Source: Nocardioidaceae bacterium
Lineage (GTDB): Bacteria; Actinomycetota; Actinomycetes; Propionibacteriales; Nocardioidaceae
DNA: 64,000 bases
NCBI GenBank assembly: GCA_030447865.1
Contig: JAUJOD010000001.1
Span: forward strand, 668,909-732,908
Direction of reading: 5' to 3'
The position numbers and the translations under genes were made by a program. The notes beneath the pieces are model-generated. The model was not told the DNA's origin. It searched no databases and saw nothing but the letters and a program-made list of their open reading frames with translations. Shown one piece after another: positions 44,804-53,973 of the stretch. Numbering within the stretch: position 1 is the first letter of the stretch; each line of letters starts with the position of its first letter.

Positions 44804-45544
44804 CTAGGCGCCGACGCGAAGGACGAATGCGCCCCAGCCGAGGTAGCGGCGGCCGTACTCGAGATAGCGGCGCTGCCACGTCCGGGAGAAGTCGCGAACC
44901 GCGGCATGGTCCGGGTCGTCGGGGTTGGCCCGCAGCCACACGTCGGTGGTCCACCAGTGCGCCGCGTCGTACCGGTCCCATGAGTCGCCGTCTGCCAGCA
45001 CCATCTCGACGAGTTCCAGCCCATGCTGCTCGAACCGGTCGAGGGTGCCGATCAAGGTGGCGTTCTCCGTGCGATCGGGGTCGAAGGCCTCGTAGGCGCC
45101 GTCCGGCGGTTCCTCGATCCAGTACGGATGCCCGACGAGGATCAACGCGTCATCGGTCGCCCAGCCGCGTAACCTGATGAGGCTCTGGTCGAACCCGCCG
45201 GCGAACCACATGGCGCCGAGACAGGAAACCACCGGGAAGCGCTCGTCGGTTTCGAAGAACTCGGCGTCGCCCTGGGAGAAGGTCAACCGGTCTGCGACAC
45301 CGAGTTCGGCTGAGCGCGCTTCGGCGGCTGCAAGGAATACCTGGCTGGCGTCGACTCCATGCCCTGAGACCCGATGGATTTCGGCCCATCGGCAGAGCAG
45401 CTCGCCCTTACCGCACGCGATGTCCAGTATTCGCGTGTGAGGACCCACCCGGGTCACTTCGCCGAGCAGTATGAGCTTGTCGTGGGTGAACGGGTTCTGG
45501 ATGCGGTGGTTCGCTTCGGCGATCTCGTGGAAGCGCAGAGTCAT
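44804..45544 (-). CDS. Class I SAM-dependent methyltransferase
   Basis: This 246-residue methyltransferase has motif I ILDIACGKGELLCRWA (around residues 39-54), VDASQVFLAAAEARS, GDAEFF and SCLGAMWFAGG. The C-terminal half (HPYWIEEPPDGAYEAF, AAHWWTTDVWLRANPDDPDHAAVRDFSRTWQRRYLEYGRRYLGWGAFVLR) is a conserved tail that may bind a small acceptor. The substrate is unknown. ATG 45544 stands alone, divergent from the ParA-like gene. Confidence 0.85.
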   Translation of the reverse strand: MTLRFHEIAEANHRIQNPFTHDKLILLGEVTRVGPHTRILDIACGKGELLCRWAEIHRVSGHGVDASQVFLAAAEARSAELGVADRLTFSQGDAEFFETDERFPVVSCLGAMWFAGGFDQSLIRLRGWATDDALILVGHPYWIEEPPDGAYEAFDPDRTENATLIGTLDRFEQHGLELVEMVLADGDSWDRYDAAHWWTTDVWLRANPDDPDHAAVRDFSRTWQRRYLEYGRRYLGWGAFVLRVGA

Positions 45545-45661
45545 CTGCCTACGCTGTCAGCGGCGTCAAGGGAAATGCCCCAGTAGGCAGGCTCAGGCAG
45601 TCCGGCGCCGGCTGGGGGCGGTTGGTATTCGTTGACCCGTGAAACCGCATATCTTTGGGCC

Positions 45662-47236
45662 ATGCCTATGAGTTCCGGCGGCGACGCCGCTTCCCCCAAG
45701 ATCTTCGTGACCGTTCGGCGCGACGGCACGGGGGAGGTATCTGTCGACGACACTGTCTATCCGATTGCCACGCGGACGCTGCAGGATGCCCGGCGTACCG
45801 CCGCCGAGATCATGTTCGCCCGCGCGGCACAGACGACAGGCGCCGCCGTCCGAGCCGCCACCAATGACCCAGACGGCCCATGCACGCTGGTCGTCCACCC
45901 CGACGGCAAAGTGACAGTGGAACCAGTCACTGAGCCGCCAGCGGCGGCACCGGTCGCGGCTGCCGACGGTCCACCCGCGGCCGCGAAGACCGCGCCGACG
46001 GCGGCTGAGGCATCGTTCTGGCCGCCTGGCGCCGCCGAGGAAAGCACCTGGTGGACCCCCCGGCACGCAGCCCCGGCTCTTGAGCCTCCAGTTGTTGCAA
46101 CGCCTGCCGCTGGGGAACCCGCGCCCGCACCAGCTGCCGTTGCGGCTTCACCTCCGGCGGAACCAGCGCCGGTACCACCTGCCGAGCCCGCCGCCGGGCC
46201 ACCTGCCGAGCCCGCCGCCGGGCCACCTGCGGAGGCCGCGGCCGCGCCACCTGCTGATCAAGAACCTCCAGCCGCGCCACCAGCTGATCAAGAACCTCCG
46301 GCCATGCCGGTCGCGCCGGGGCGGCATGCGCGCAAGTCCTTCATCGCCACCGAAGCCCCCGTTGAGCCAGCGCAGGTCGGTGTACGCGGGTCGCTCAATC
46401 GCATGGGGATCCGCACCGGCCCCTCGCGCAAGGAGCAGGCGCTGCGTGACGACATCAACCTCGTCAGCCAGCACTGGGCCGGGCCAAGGACTGTGGCGAT
46501 CGCGAACCCCAAGGGCAGCGCCAACAAGACGCCGACGACGGTGTGCCTGTCGGCGATCTTCGCCCGCTATGGCGGCGGGCCGGTGCTCGCCTGGGACAAC
46601 AACGAGACGCGCGGCACCGCCGCCTGGCGCACTGGCAAAGGCAACCACGACGCCACCGTCCTCGATCTGCTACCGAAGACGCAGGACCTCCTCGCAGTCG
46701 GCGCTCAGGCGGCCGAGCTCGCCCGCTACGTGCACCACCAGCCCGCCGACAAGTTCGACGTCTTGTGGTCCGACCAGTCCACCGAGGGCGAGCACGAGGT
46801 CACCGGCGAGGAGGTCGACGCGGTCCACGAGGTCGCGGCGAAGTACTACCGGCTCGTCTTCATGGACTCCGGCAACTCCGAGCGGGCCAGCAACTGGCGG
46901 GCGATGATCCGCCACGCCCACTCGCTAGTAGTGCCCTGCACGAACGTGGAAGACACGGCTGAGGCGGGTGCCCGCATGCTCGAGGCGCTGGCCCAACGTG
47001 ACGAGCACTCTGCTGATCTCGCCCGCAACGCCGTTGCGATCATCTCCCAGCGCACCCCGGGCAACGACCCCCTGATGCGGCGGATCGTCCGCGACTTCGC
47101 GCCGCTGGTGCGCACCGTGGTGACCATCCCGCACGACCCTGCCCTGTACAGCGGTGTCATCCGCTTCGACGCCCTGCGGCCAGCCACTCAACGCGCCTGG
47201 CTCGCCGCCGGCGCTGCGGTCGCCGAAGGGCTGTGA
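45662..47236 (+). CDS. ParA/MinD-like ATPase with Pro-rich linker (EspI-like)
   Basis: This 524-residue protein has a short N-terminal domain (FVTVRRDGTGEVSVDDTVYP), an Ala/Pro-rich linker (about residues 95-225, with 24-bp and 30-bp tandem DNA repeats such as PPADQEPPA) and a ParA-type ATPase domain (about 240-520). The deviant Walker A reads NPKGSANKTPTTVCL (Lys284...Lys289) where KGGxGKTPT is usual, so Gly before the Lys is Asn. Later motifs are VLAWDNNETRGTAAW, YRLVFMDSGN and VPCTNVEDT. It resembles actinobacterial proteins related to ESX-associated EspI. A scaffold or partition-like role is possible. ATG 45662 follows a weak site. Confidence 0.7.
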   Translation: MPMSSGGDAASPKIFVTVRRDGTGEVSVDDTVYPIATRTLQDARRTAAEIMFARAAQTTGAAVRAATNDPDGPCTLVVHPDGKVTVEPVTEPPAAAPVAAADGPPAAAKTAPTAAEASFWPPGAAEESTWWTPRHAAPALEPPVVATPAAGEPAPAPAAVAASPPAEPAPVPPAEPAAGPPAEPAAGPPAEAAAAPPADQEPPAAPPADQEPPAMPVAPGRHARKSFIATEAPVEPAQVGVRGSLNRMGIRTGPSRKEQALRDDINLVSQHWAGPRTVAIANPKGSANKTPTTVCLSAIFARYGGGPVLAWDNNETRGTAAWRTGKGNHDATVLDLLPKTQDLLAVGAQAAELARYVHHQPADKFDVLWSDQSTEGEHEVTGEEVDAVHEVAAKYYRLVFMDSGNSERASNWRAMIRHAHSLVVPCTNVEDTAEAGARMLEALAQRDEHSADLARNAVAIISQRTPGNDPLMRRIVRDFAPLVRTVVTIPHDPALYSGVIRFDALRPATQRAWLAAGAAVAEGL

Positions 47237-47315
47237 CGTAGGTGCGCAGATTGGTACGTTCTTGCAGTCGTGGCGGCGATTTTCTGCAAGATCGTTCCAG
47301 TTTGAGCCGGTGTTA

Positions 47316-48032
47316 GTGAGGTGCCACGTAGCAGCGCCAGGAGAACGCCGGGTAAGGAAGCTGCGCGTTCGGCCCCGGCTGACCGCCGTACTTGCCGATG
47401 CGAAGCTGCCACGAGACGACCTCGTTGACGAGGCGCTGCTCAGCGAACTCGACCTCGTCGACGTCGACTTTGCCGGCCGCTCGGCTCGGCTCGTGGACAT
47501 CGAGGGCTGCCGGCTGACCGGTTGCACGTTCGCCCGCAGCCGCCTCGACAAGCTCACCGTCTCTGACTCGGTCCTGCAACGCTGCGACGTCGCCAACGTC
47601 GAGCTGTCCCACGGGGCGATGACCAGGGTCGAGATTACGGCGTCCCGGCTGACCGGCCTCGCCGCGCCGGACGCCGCGTGGCGGCATGTGCTCGTGCGGG
47701 ACTGCCTGGCCGATTTCAGCTCGTTCCGGTTCGCGTCGTTCACCTCCGTGGAGTTCGTGGACTGCCGGCTACACAGCGCCGACTTCGTCGGCGCTGACCT
47801 GACCGGCGCTTCCTTCCGCCGCTGCGACCTGACCAGAGCGGAGTTCTCCCAGGTCAAGGCGGCGAACGCTAGCTTCATCGACTGCACCTGGGACGGCATC
47901 CGGGGCATCTCCAGCCTGGCCGGTGCCACCATCGTCAACTCCTCGCCGATCGACGCGCTGACGTTTACCGGCGCGATGGCGCAGGCCCTCCACATCACGC
48001 TGGGAGATCCCGACGACTTCCCGGAGGACTGA
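47316..48032 (+). CDS. Pentapeptide-repeat protein
   Basis: This is a protein of about 238 residues with pentapeptide-type repeats in the centre and C-terminus (SADFVGADLTGASFRRCDLTRAEFSQVKAANASF), which fold into a right-handed quadrilateral beta helix. Some family members protect gyrase, but this one is not close enough to the known types to claim that. The start is uncertain. GTG codons at 47310 and 47316 open the repeat-adjacent region, and no ribosome site is clear. The frame also runs through the end of the ParA-like gene, 79 bases upstream. Confidence 0.65.
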   Translation: MRCHVAAPGERRVRKLRVRPRLTAVLADAKLPRDDLVDEALLSELDLVDVDFAGRSARLVDIEGCRLTGCTFARSRLDKLTVSDSVLQRCDVANVELSHGAMTRVEITASRLTGLAAPDAAWRHVLVRDCLADFSSFRFASFTSVEFVDCRLHSADFVGADLTGASFRRCDLTRAEFSQVKAANASFIDCTWDGIRGISSLAGATIVNSSPIDALTFTGAMAQALHITLGDPDDFPED

Positions 48033-48065
48033 CAACCGCTGGTCGGCCCCCGCTATGGTGCTCCC

Positions 48066-48704
48066 ATGACGCTGCGGACCCGCTTCATGAAGGGCCTGGC
48101 CGGTCAGCTTGGGCATCCGCGGGGGCCGCTGGGCCGGGTCGTCGCTGCCCGCCTCAACCGCCGAAACCGAAGCAAGGTCACCGCGGCGATCGACGCGCTT
48201 GGCGAGCTCGACGCGGCGGCTGTCGCGGACCTCGGCTTCGGCGGCGGAGTCGGGCTTGAGGTCCTGTTGGAGCGGGTGGGTACGGCGGGTCACGTGCACG
48301 GCGTCGAGCTGTCGCAGACGATGCTTTCGCGTGCGCAGCGGCGATTCCGCAACGAGGTCAGCGAAGGGCGGCTGTACCTACACGCCGGAACGCTCGCGCG
48401 GCTGCCGTTGGCTGACGACTCGCTGGAGGCGGCGATCACCGTCAACACCATCTACTTCCTCCCTGAGCTTGACGCAGCTTTTGCTGAGCTGGCTCGCTGC
48501 CTGAAATCGTCCGGCCGAGCCGTCGTCGGCATCGCGGATCCCGACATGATGACGAAGCTGCCGTTCACCGAGTACGGCTTCCATATCCGCCCGGTTGCCG
48601 AGGTCGTAGCCACGCTCTCCCGAGCCGGGCTGGCGTTGCTGGAGGACCGTCGGGCCGGCGAGGGTGACGAGGCGGGCCACCTGCTCGTCGTCACGCCCGC
48701 CTGA
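48066..48704 (+). CDS. SAM-dependent methyltransferase (UbiE-like)
   Basis: This 212-residue class I methyltransferase has motif I AAVADLGFGGGVGLEVLLERVG, GVELSQTMLSRAQRRF, LPLADDSLEAAITVNTIYFLP and SSGRAVVGIADPDMM. The N-terminal 30 residues are basic and amphipathic (RTRFMKGLAGQLGHPRGPLGRVVAARLNRRN). The ATG at 48066 starts 33 bases after the pentapeptide protein gene. The P1 peptidase gene begins 4 bases after its stop. No substrate can be named. Confidence 0.8.
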   Translation: MTLRTRFMKGLAGQLGHPRGPLGRVVAARLNRRNRSKVTAAIDALGELDAAAVADLGFGGGVGLEVLLERVGTAGHVHGVELSQTMLSRAQRRFRNEVSEGRLYLHAGTLARLPLADDSLEAAITVNTIYFLPELDAAFAELARCLKSSGRAVVGIADPDMMTKLPFTEYGFHIRPVAEVVATLSRAGLALLEDRRAGEGDEAGHLLVVTPA

Positions 48705-48708
48705 GAGG

Positions 48709-49803
48709 GTGGTCCGAGTCGGCGCCGGCCAACCGGGTCCGTACGACGCAATCACCGACGTCGCCGGGGTGTGCGTCGGGCACTGCACCCTGATCCACGG
48801 CGATGGCGCACTCGACAGAGGCAACGGTCCGGTGCGCACCGGCGTCACCGTGGTACTGCCGCATCCCGACGGCGTCTGGGACCAGCCGGTCTTCGCCGGA
48901 TCACACGTCCTCAACGGCAACGGCGAGCTCACCGGACTCGCCTGGGTCTCCGAGAGCGGCACCCTCACCTCGCCGATCGGGCTGACCAACACCCACAGCG
49001 TCGGGGTGGTCCGCGACACGCTGGTGGCGATCGAGGTGGAGAGCCGCGGGCAGGCCGGCGAGCACTGGTCGCTGCCGGTGGTCGGTGAGACGTGGGACGG
49101 CGTGCTCAACGACTGCGACGGCTTCCACGTGCGCCCAGAGCACGTCCGTACGGCGTACGCGGCCGCGGCTGGCGGTCCGGTCGCCCAGGGCAACGTCGGC
49201 GGGGGCACCGGCATGGTGTGCCACGGTTTCAAGGGCGGAATCGGCAGCGCCTCCCGGGTGGCCGGCGGGTACACCGTCGGGGTGCTCGTGCAGGCCAACC
49301 ACGGGCGGCGCGACCGGCTGAGCGTGGACGGCGTACCCGTCGGCCGGTTGATCGGCGCGGGCGAGGTGCCGTTGCCCAGCCCGCCCGACCCGTCGACGTA
49401 CCACGAAGGCAGCGGCTCGATCATCGGCATCGTCGCCACCGACGCGCCGCTGCTGCCGCACCAGTGCATCCGGCTGGCTCAGCGCGCCAGTCTCGGCGTT
49501 GCGCGCACCGGCGGTGCGGGAGAGAACAGCAGCGGCGACATCTTCTTTGCCTTCGCGACGGGGAACCGCCTTTCGACCAGCGCCACCGGCGAGGCAGCAG
49601 CAGCCGTCCGCACCGTCCAGATGCTGTCGAACGACGCTCTCGACCCGTTGTTCTACGCGGCCATCGAGGCCACCGAGCAAGCCATTGTCAACGCGCTGCT
49701 TGCCGCGCAGACCATGACGGGGCGCGACGGCATCACCGCGCACCGTTTGCCGCCTGACCGGTTGGCAGAGGTGTTGGCCGCTCCGGCCGGGGGGCCGGCG
49801 TAA
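48709..49803 (+). CDS. P1/DmpA-family N-terminal nucleophile aminopeptidase
   Basis: This 364-residue enzyme matches L-aminopeptidase/D-esterase (peptidase family S58, P1). These autocleave to expose a Ser or Thr nucleophile. The region GGAGENSSGDIFFAFATGN (about residues 265-283) has the N-S-S-G-D cleavage-site pattern. Other family motifs are VCVGHCTLI near the N-terminus, GLTNTHSVGVVRD, VAQGNVGGGTGMVCHGFKGGIG and HEGSGSIIGIVATDAPLLPHQ. The start GTG 48709 directly follows a GAGAGG. It could be a dipeptidase of cytosolic peptides, exact specificity unknown. Confidence 0.87.
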   Translation: MVRVGAGQPGPYDAITDVAGVCVGHCTLIHGDGALDRGNGPVRTGVTVVLPHPDGVWDQPVFAGSHVLNGNGELTGLAWVSESGTLTSPIGLTNTHSVGVVRDTLVAIEVESRGQAGEHWSLPVVGETWDGVLNDCDGFHVRPEHVRTAYAAAAGGPVAQGNVGGGTGMVCHGFKGGIGSASRVAGGYTVGVLVQANHGRRDRLSVDGVPVGRLIGAGEVPLPSPPDPSTYHEGSGSIIGIVATDAPLLPHQCIRLAQRASLGVARTGGAGENSSGDIFFAFATGNRLSTSATGEAAAAVRTVQMLSNDALDPLFYAAIEATEQAIVNALLAAQTMTGRDGITAHRLPPDRLAEVLAAPAGGPA

Positions 49804-49817
49804 TCGAGCAGCGACGG

Positions 49818-50258
49818 TCAGGATCGCGCGGGCTCGAGGATGAACACGGGTATCTCCCGTTCGGTGTTGCGCTGGTAGTCGGCGTAGTCGGGGAACGCGG
49901 CCACCGCACGGTCCCACCACTGCGCCTTCTCGTCCCCGGTGACCTCGCGGGCCACCATGTCTTGCTTGACCGGCCCGTCCTGCACCTCGACGTCCCGATG
50001 GGCGGTCAGGTTGTAGTACCAGACCGGGTTCTTCGGCGCGCCGCCGAGCGAGGCGACAGCTGCATACCTGCCGTCGTGCTCGACCCGCATCAGCGGCGTC
50101 TTGCGCAGCTTGCCGGTCTTGGCACCCTTGCTGGTCACGATGATCACCGGCATGCCGCGCATCGTCGTACCCGATGTGCCACCGGAGCTCTCGTACTCTT
50201 CGACCTGGTCGCGGGCCCACTGTGACGGGCTGGGTTCGTACTCACCACTCAACGGCAT
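49818..50258 (-). CDS. Ddn-like deazaflavin (F420)-dependent nitroreductase family protein
   Basis: This 146-residue protein is of the split-barrel Ddn/FDOR-A type: [60 protein letters not shown]. Members use F420H2 to reduce quinones, nitro-compounds or fatty acids. The ATG at 50258 is chosen over a much longer open frame to 51071 that is antisense to alkB and non-homologous. It is convergent with the P1 peptidase and divergent from alkB. Confidence 0.87.
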   Translation of the reverse strand: MPLSGEYEPSPSQWARDQVEEYESSGGTSGTTMRGMPVIIVTSKGAKTGKLRKTPLMRVEHDGRYAAVASLGGAPKNPVWYYNLTAHRDVEVQDGPVKQDMVAREVTGDEKAQWWDRAVAAFPDYADYQRNTEREIPVFILEPARS

Positions 50259-50306
50259 GCGCTCAGTCAACCTTGGAGAGCCGCGACACTCAAGATGCCC
50301 GAGTAC

Positions 50307-50322
50307 TAGAACGTACGTTCGA
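50307..50322 (+). promoter_or_regulatory. SOS (LexA) box in the alkB promoter
   Basis: TAGAACGTACGTTCGA contains the exact palindrome GAACGTACGTTC, which matches the actinobacterial SOS core GAAC-N4-GTTC. It lies 21 bases before the alkB ATG. TACACT (50330-50335) is a suitable -10 box, so LexA would block it at the -35 region. Confidence 0.75.
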
Positions 50323-50342
50323 AGAGCGGTACACTTGCGGCT

Positions 50343-50975
50343 ATGACGACGCACTTCCAGGCGTCCCTCCTTGACGCCGCGCCGACCACTGGCCCGGAGA
50401 TCGGCTCGCTGGGCGGACTGGAGCGCACTCACCTCAGCCGCGGTGCGTGGGTTGATGTGCTGCCCGGTTGGGTGAGCGGGTCCGACGAGGTGTTCCAGCG
50501 CCTGGTCGAGACCGTGCCCTGGTACGCCGAGAGGCGGCAGATGTACGAGCGGCTGGTCGACGTACCCCGCCTCCTCAGCTGGTACGGCGAACACCAGCCG
50601 CTTCCACACCTTGTCCTCGAGGCGGCTCGGGAGGCCCTCTCGGCGCACTATCCCAGCGAGCTCGGCGAACCCTTCCGCACCGCCGGGCTGTGCTACTACC
50701 GCGACGGCCGGGACAGCGTCGCCTGGCACGGCGACACGATTGGGCGGAGCCGGCACGAGGACACCATGGTGGCGATCGTGTCGTTCGGGGCGGCTCGGCG
50801 GCTGCTGCTGCGGCCGCGGCTGGGCGGGGAGTCGCTCGGGTTCGCGCTCGGTCACGGTGATCTGTTGGTCATGGGCGGTTCCTGCCAGCGCACCTGGGAG
50901 CACGCCATACCCAAGACGACCCGCGACGTCGGACCGAGGATCAGCGTTCAGTTCCGACCGCGCGGCGTCCGCTAG
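50343..50975 (+). CDS. alkB: AlkB-type alpha-ketoglutarate-dependent DNA dioxygenase
   Basis: This 210-residue AlkB protein oxidatively demethylates 1-methyladenine and 3-methylcytosine. The iron ligands are in WHGDTIG (HxD) and WEHAIPKT, and the alpha-ketoglutarate Arg is in [29 protein letters not shown] and [19 protein letters not shown] are also typical. ATG 50343. A well-formed SOS box lies immediately upstream, placing this repair gene under LexA control here, unlike the Ada-controlled E. coli gene. Confidence 0.9.
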   Translation: MTTHFQASLLDAAPTTGPEIGSLGGLERTHLSRGAWVDVLPGWVSGSDEVFQRLVETVPWYAERRQMYERLVDVPRLLSWYGEHQPLPHLVLEAAREALSAHYPSELGEPFRTAGLCYYRDGRDSVAWHGDTIGRSRHEDTMVAIVSFGAARRLLLRPRLGGESLGFALGHGDLLVMGGSCQRTWEHAIPKTTRDVGPRISVQFRPRGVR

Positions 50976-51036
50976 CCTGAACGGCGATCGGCGGGGGGCA
51001 ACAGAGACCCGCGAGCGAGAACGGGAGACGTTCTTC

Positions 51037-52716
51037 TTGACGACGCACGACATATCCGACCGCCCAGGCATGTCAGGTGAGGCGGCGCCGTGGTGGAAGA
51101 CGTCGGTGGTCTACCAGGTGTACATCCGCAGCTTCGCCGACAGTGACGGCGACGGCGTCGGTGACATCAACGGGCTACGCGCCAAACTGCCCTACCTAGC
51201 TTCCCTCGGCGTCGACGCGCTGTGGGTCAATCCGTGGTACCCCTCTCCGATGGAGGACGGCGGGTACGACGTTGCCGACTACCGCGGGATCGAGCCGGCC
51301 TTCGGCACCCTCGCCGACGCCGAGGAGTTGCTCCGTGAAGCTCACGGGCTTGGCTTCAAGGTGCTGCTCGACATCGTGCCCAACCACACCTCGGCCGCCC
51401 ACCCGTGGTTCCAGGCGGCCCTGCGCAATGAGCCGGGCGCTCGGGAGCGGTACGTGTTCCGGCCCGGCCGGGGCGAGAACGCCGCCGAGCCCCCGAACAA
51501 CTGGCAGAGCAACTTTGGGGGGCCAGCCTGGACCCGCATCACTGAGCCGGACGGCACACCCGGTGAGTGGTACCTCCACCTCTTCGCGCCCGGCCAGCCC
51601 GACCTCGAGTGGGGAAACCCCGAGGTGCGAGCCGAATTCGAAGACATCTTGCGCTTCTGGTTCGACCGCGGTGTCGACGGCTTCCGCATCGATGTCGCCC
51701 ACGGGCTGAGCAAGGCAGCTGGCCTCCCTGACGCGTCGCCGCCAGTTCCTGGGGCCCACCACACCACTGCGCACCCCGCGTGGGACCAAGACGAGGTCCA
51801 CGAGATCTACCGCGGCTGGCGCAAGGTCGCCGACTCCTATGACCCCCCGCGCATCTTCGTCGCCGAGGCGTGGGTCGCGAACAACGAGAGGCTCTCGCAG
51901 TACGTCCGCAGCGACGAGCTGCATACGGCGTTCCAGTTCGACTTCCTCCGTGCGCCGTGGCGGGCCGCAGTCATGCACTCGGTCATCGACGACGCGATCT
52001 CGTCTGCGAGACAGGTCAACGCTCCCAGCACGTGGGTGCTCTCCAACCACGATGTCGTACGTCACGTGACCCGCTACGCGCGAACTCAGCCTGACCACCT
52101 GGTGGAAAGCCATGGCGCAAGGTTGCGTTGGGGTGAGGAGCCGGCTGACCTAACACTGGGACTCAAGCGGGCGAGGGCCGCGATCCTGCTCACCTTGGCG
52201 CTGCCCGACGTTGCGTACCTGTACCAAGGTGAGGAGCTCGGGTTACCGGAAGTGGAGGACATCCCTGGTCACCTCCGCCAGGACCCGACGTGGCGGCAGT
52301 CGGGCTACACCGACCCCGGGCGGGACGGCTGCCGAGTACCGCTGCCCTGGTCAGGGCAGGCGCCGCCGTTCGGCTTCAGCCCCGACGACGCCCATGCCGC
52401 CCCGTGGCTCCCCCAGCCCACCGACTGGGCCAGCCGCACTGTTGAGGCACAAGAGGACGACCCGGACTCGACCCTGTCGTTGTACCGGGACGCATTACGG
52501 CTCCGGAGAGCCCACCTGACCAGCACCGACGCGCTGGAGTGGATCGACTCCGCCGACGGGACGCTCGCCTTCAGCCGAGGCGACCTGGAGTGCTGGGTCA
52601 ACACCAGCAACGGTGCCATCGACCTGCCCGAGGGAAAGATCCTCGCGATGTCGACCCAGTCGCCGACGCAACAAGTCCTGCCCCCCGACACGAGCGCCTG
52701 GCTAGTTCGGGGATGA
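51037..52716 (+). CDS. GH13 alpha-glucosidase
   Basis: This 559-residue glycoside hydrolase family 13 enzyme cleaves alpha-glucosides in the cytoplasm. It has [52 protein letters not shown] (Asp nucleophile), FVAEAWV (general acid Glu) and SNHDVVRH (transition-state Asp). TTG 51037 has GGGAGA 8 bases upstream, an alternative start is ATG 51070. It lies immediately next to, and convergent with, an LpqY-SugABC-like importer. Together these suggest uptake and hydrolysis of trehalose- or maltose-like sugars. Regulatory sites are not evident. Confidence 0.9.
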   Translation: MTTHDISDRPGMSGEAAPWWKTSVVYQVYIRSFADSDGDGVGDINGLRAKLPYLASLGVDALWVNPWYPSPMEDGGYDVADYRGIEPAFGTLADAEELLREAHGLGFKVLLDIVPNHTSAAHPWFQAALRNEPGARERYVFRPGRGENAAEPPNNWQSNFGGPAWTRITEPDGTPGEWYLHLFAPGQPDLEWGNPEVRAEFEDILRFWFDRGVDGFRIDVAHGLSKAAGLPDASPPVPGAHHTTAHPAWDQDEVHEIYRGWRKVADSYDPPRIFVAEAWVANNERLSQYVRSDELHTAFQFDFLRAPWRAAVMHSVIDDAISSARQVNAPSTWVLSNHDVVRHVTRYARTQPDHLVESHGARLRWGEEPADLTLGLKRARAAILLTLALPDVAYLYQGEELGLPEVEDIPGHLRQDPTWRQSGYTDPGRDGCRVPLPWSGQAPPFGFSPDDAHAAPWLPQPTDWASRTVEAQEDDPDSTLSLYRDALRLRRAHLTSTDALEWIDSADGTLAFSRGDLECWVNTSNGAIDLPEGKILAMSTQSPTQQVLPPDTSAWLVRG

Positions 52717-52731
52717 CCTGCTTCACCGGGT

Positions 52732-53967
52732 CTACCGAGCTACGGAGGCCCCGGAACTCGACGAGGAGGTCGATGAGGAGTGCGCTGAGGTCTCTTCGCG
52801 GGGGGAGGTGACCGTCAGGTTGTCACCCGTCGATGGGTCGAAGAGGTGCATCTTGGCCGCGTTGACATAGAGCTCGATCTCCTCGCCCTCGGGGACGCGA
52901 CTGGCTGAGTCCAGCGACACCACGAGCTGGGTGCGGATCGACTCTCCGTCGAGGTCCCTCTCGAGCTGCGTCAACTGCGCCTGGACCTCCGGTGGGGCCT
53001 CGAACGGGATGTAGGCGTACTGCTGGTCACCCAGCCACTCGGTCACGTCGACATGAGCCCGGAACGTCGACCCTTCGGCGACCGTGGCGCGGTCCATCAC
53101 CGAGGCGTCCTCGAAGTGCTCAGGTCGGATCCCGGCGATGAGCAAGCCACGTCCCTTAGCACGCGCTGCCTTTTCGGCGGGGATCTTGACCCGACCGAAC
53201 GGCAGTTCGACCATGTCGCCTTCGACCGTCGCGGGCAGGAAGTTCATCGGCGGTGAACCGATGAACCCGGCGACGAACAAGTTGACCGGGTTCTCGTACA
53301 GCTCCCGTGGGGTCGCGAGCTGCTCCATAACTCCGCGCCGCAGCACCGCGACCCGGTCCCCGAGCGTCATGGCCTCGGTTTGGTCGTGGGTGACGTACAC
53401 GGTGGTGATCCCGAGCCGCCGCTGCAGCCGGGAGATCTCGGTGCGCATCTGACCGCGGAGCTTTGCATCGAGGTTCGAGAGCGGCTCGTCGAACAGGAAC
53501 GCCTTCGCGTCGCGGACGATCGCGCGCCCCATCGCCACCCGCTGGCGTTGACCACCGGAAAGGTTCCCGGGTTTGCGGTCCAGATGCTCGTCGAGCTCGA
53601 GCGTCGCGCTCGCCGTGCGCACCTTTTCGTCAATCTCCGACTCGCTGAAGTTCTTGGCCAGGCGCAACGGGAAGGCGATGTTCTCGTAGACCGTCAGGTG
53701 CGGATACAGCGCGTAGTTCTGGAACACCATCGCGAGGTCGCGGTCTCGCGGCGCGATGTCGTTCACGCGCTCGCCGCCGATGATCATGTCACCGGACGTG
53801 ATGTCTTCCAGACCGACGATCATCCGGAGCAGCGTGGACTTCCCGCAGCCGGAAGGACCGACGAGAATCACGAACTCCCCGTCGGCGACATCGATGGATA
53901 CGTCGTTGACGGCGGCGAACCCGTCGCCGTACTGCTTGACGATGTTCTTCATTTCGATGGCAGCCAT
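52732..53967 (-). CDS. sugC: Sugar ABC importer ATP-binding protein (SugC/UgpC/MsmK type)
   Basis: This 411-residue ATPase has Walker A VGPSGCGKSTLLRMI (about residues 36-50), a Q-loop MVFQNYALYPHLTVYENIAFP, signature LSGGQRQRVAMGRAIVRD, Walker B AFLFDEPLSNLDAKLR and the C-terminal OB-type regulatory domain with AVLRRGVMEQLATPRELYENPVNLFVAGFIGSPPMNFLP. A Ser-rich tail of about 20 residues at the very end is unusual. It belongs with the two permeases and the LpqY-like lipoprotein. The name sugC rests on similarity of the whole cluster to the mycobacterial trehalose importer. Confidence 0.9.
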   Translation of the reverse strand: MAAIEMKNIVKQYGDGFAAVNDVSIDVADGEFVILVGPSGCGKSTLLRMIVGLEDITSGDMIIGGERVNDIAPRDRDLAMVFQNYALYPHLTVYENIAFPLRLAKNFSESEIDEKVRTASATLELDEHLDRKPGNLSGGQRQRVAMGRAIVRDAKAFLFDEPLSNLDAKLRGQMRTEISRLQRRLGITTVYVTHDQTEAMTLGDRVAVLRRGVMEQLATPRELYENPVNLFVAGFIGSPPMNFLPATVEGDMVELPFGRVKIPAEKAARAKGRGLLIAGIRPEHFEDASVMDRATVAEGSTFRAHVDVTEWLGDQQYAYIPFEAPPEVQAQLTQLERDLDGESIRTQLVVSLDSASRVPEGEEIELYVNAAKMHLFDPSTGDNLTVTSPREETSAHSSSTSSSSSGASVAR

Positions 53968-53973
53968 CTGGCA

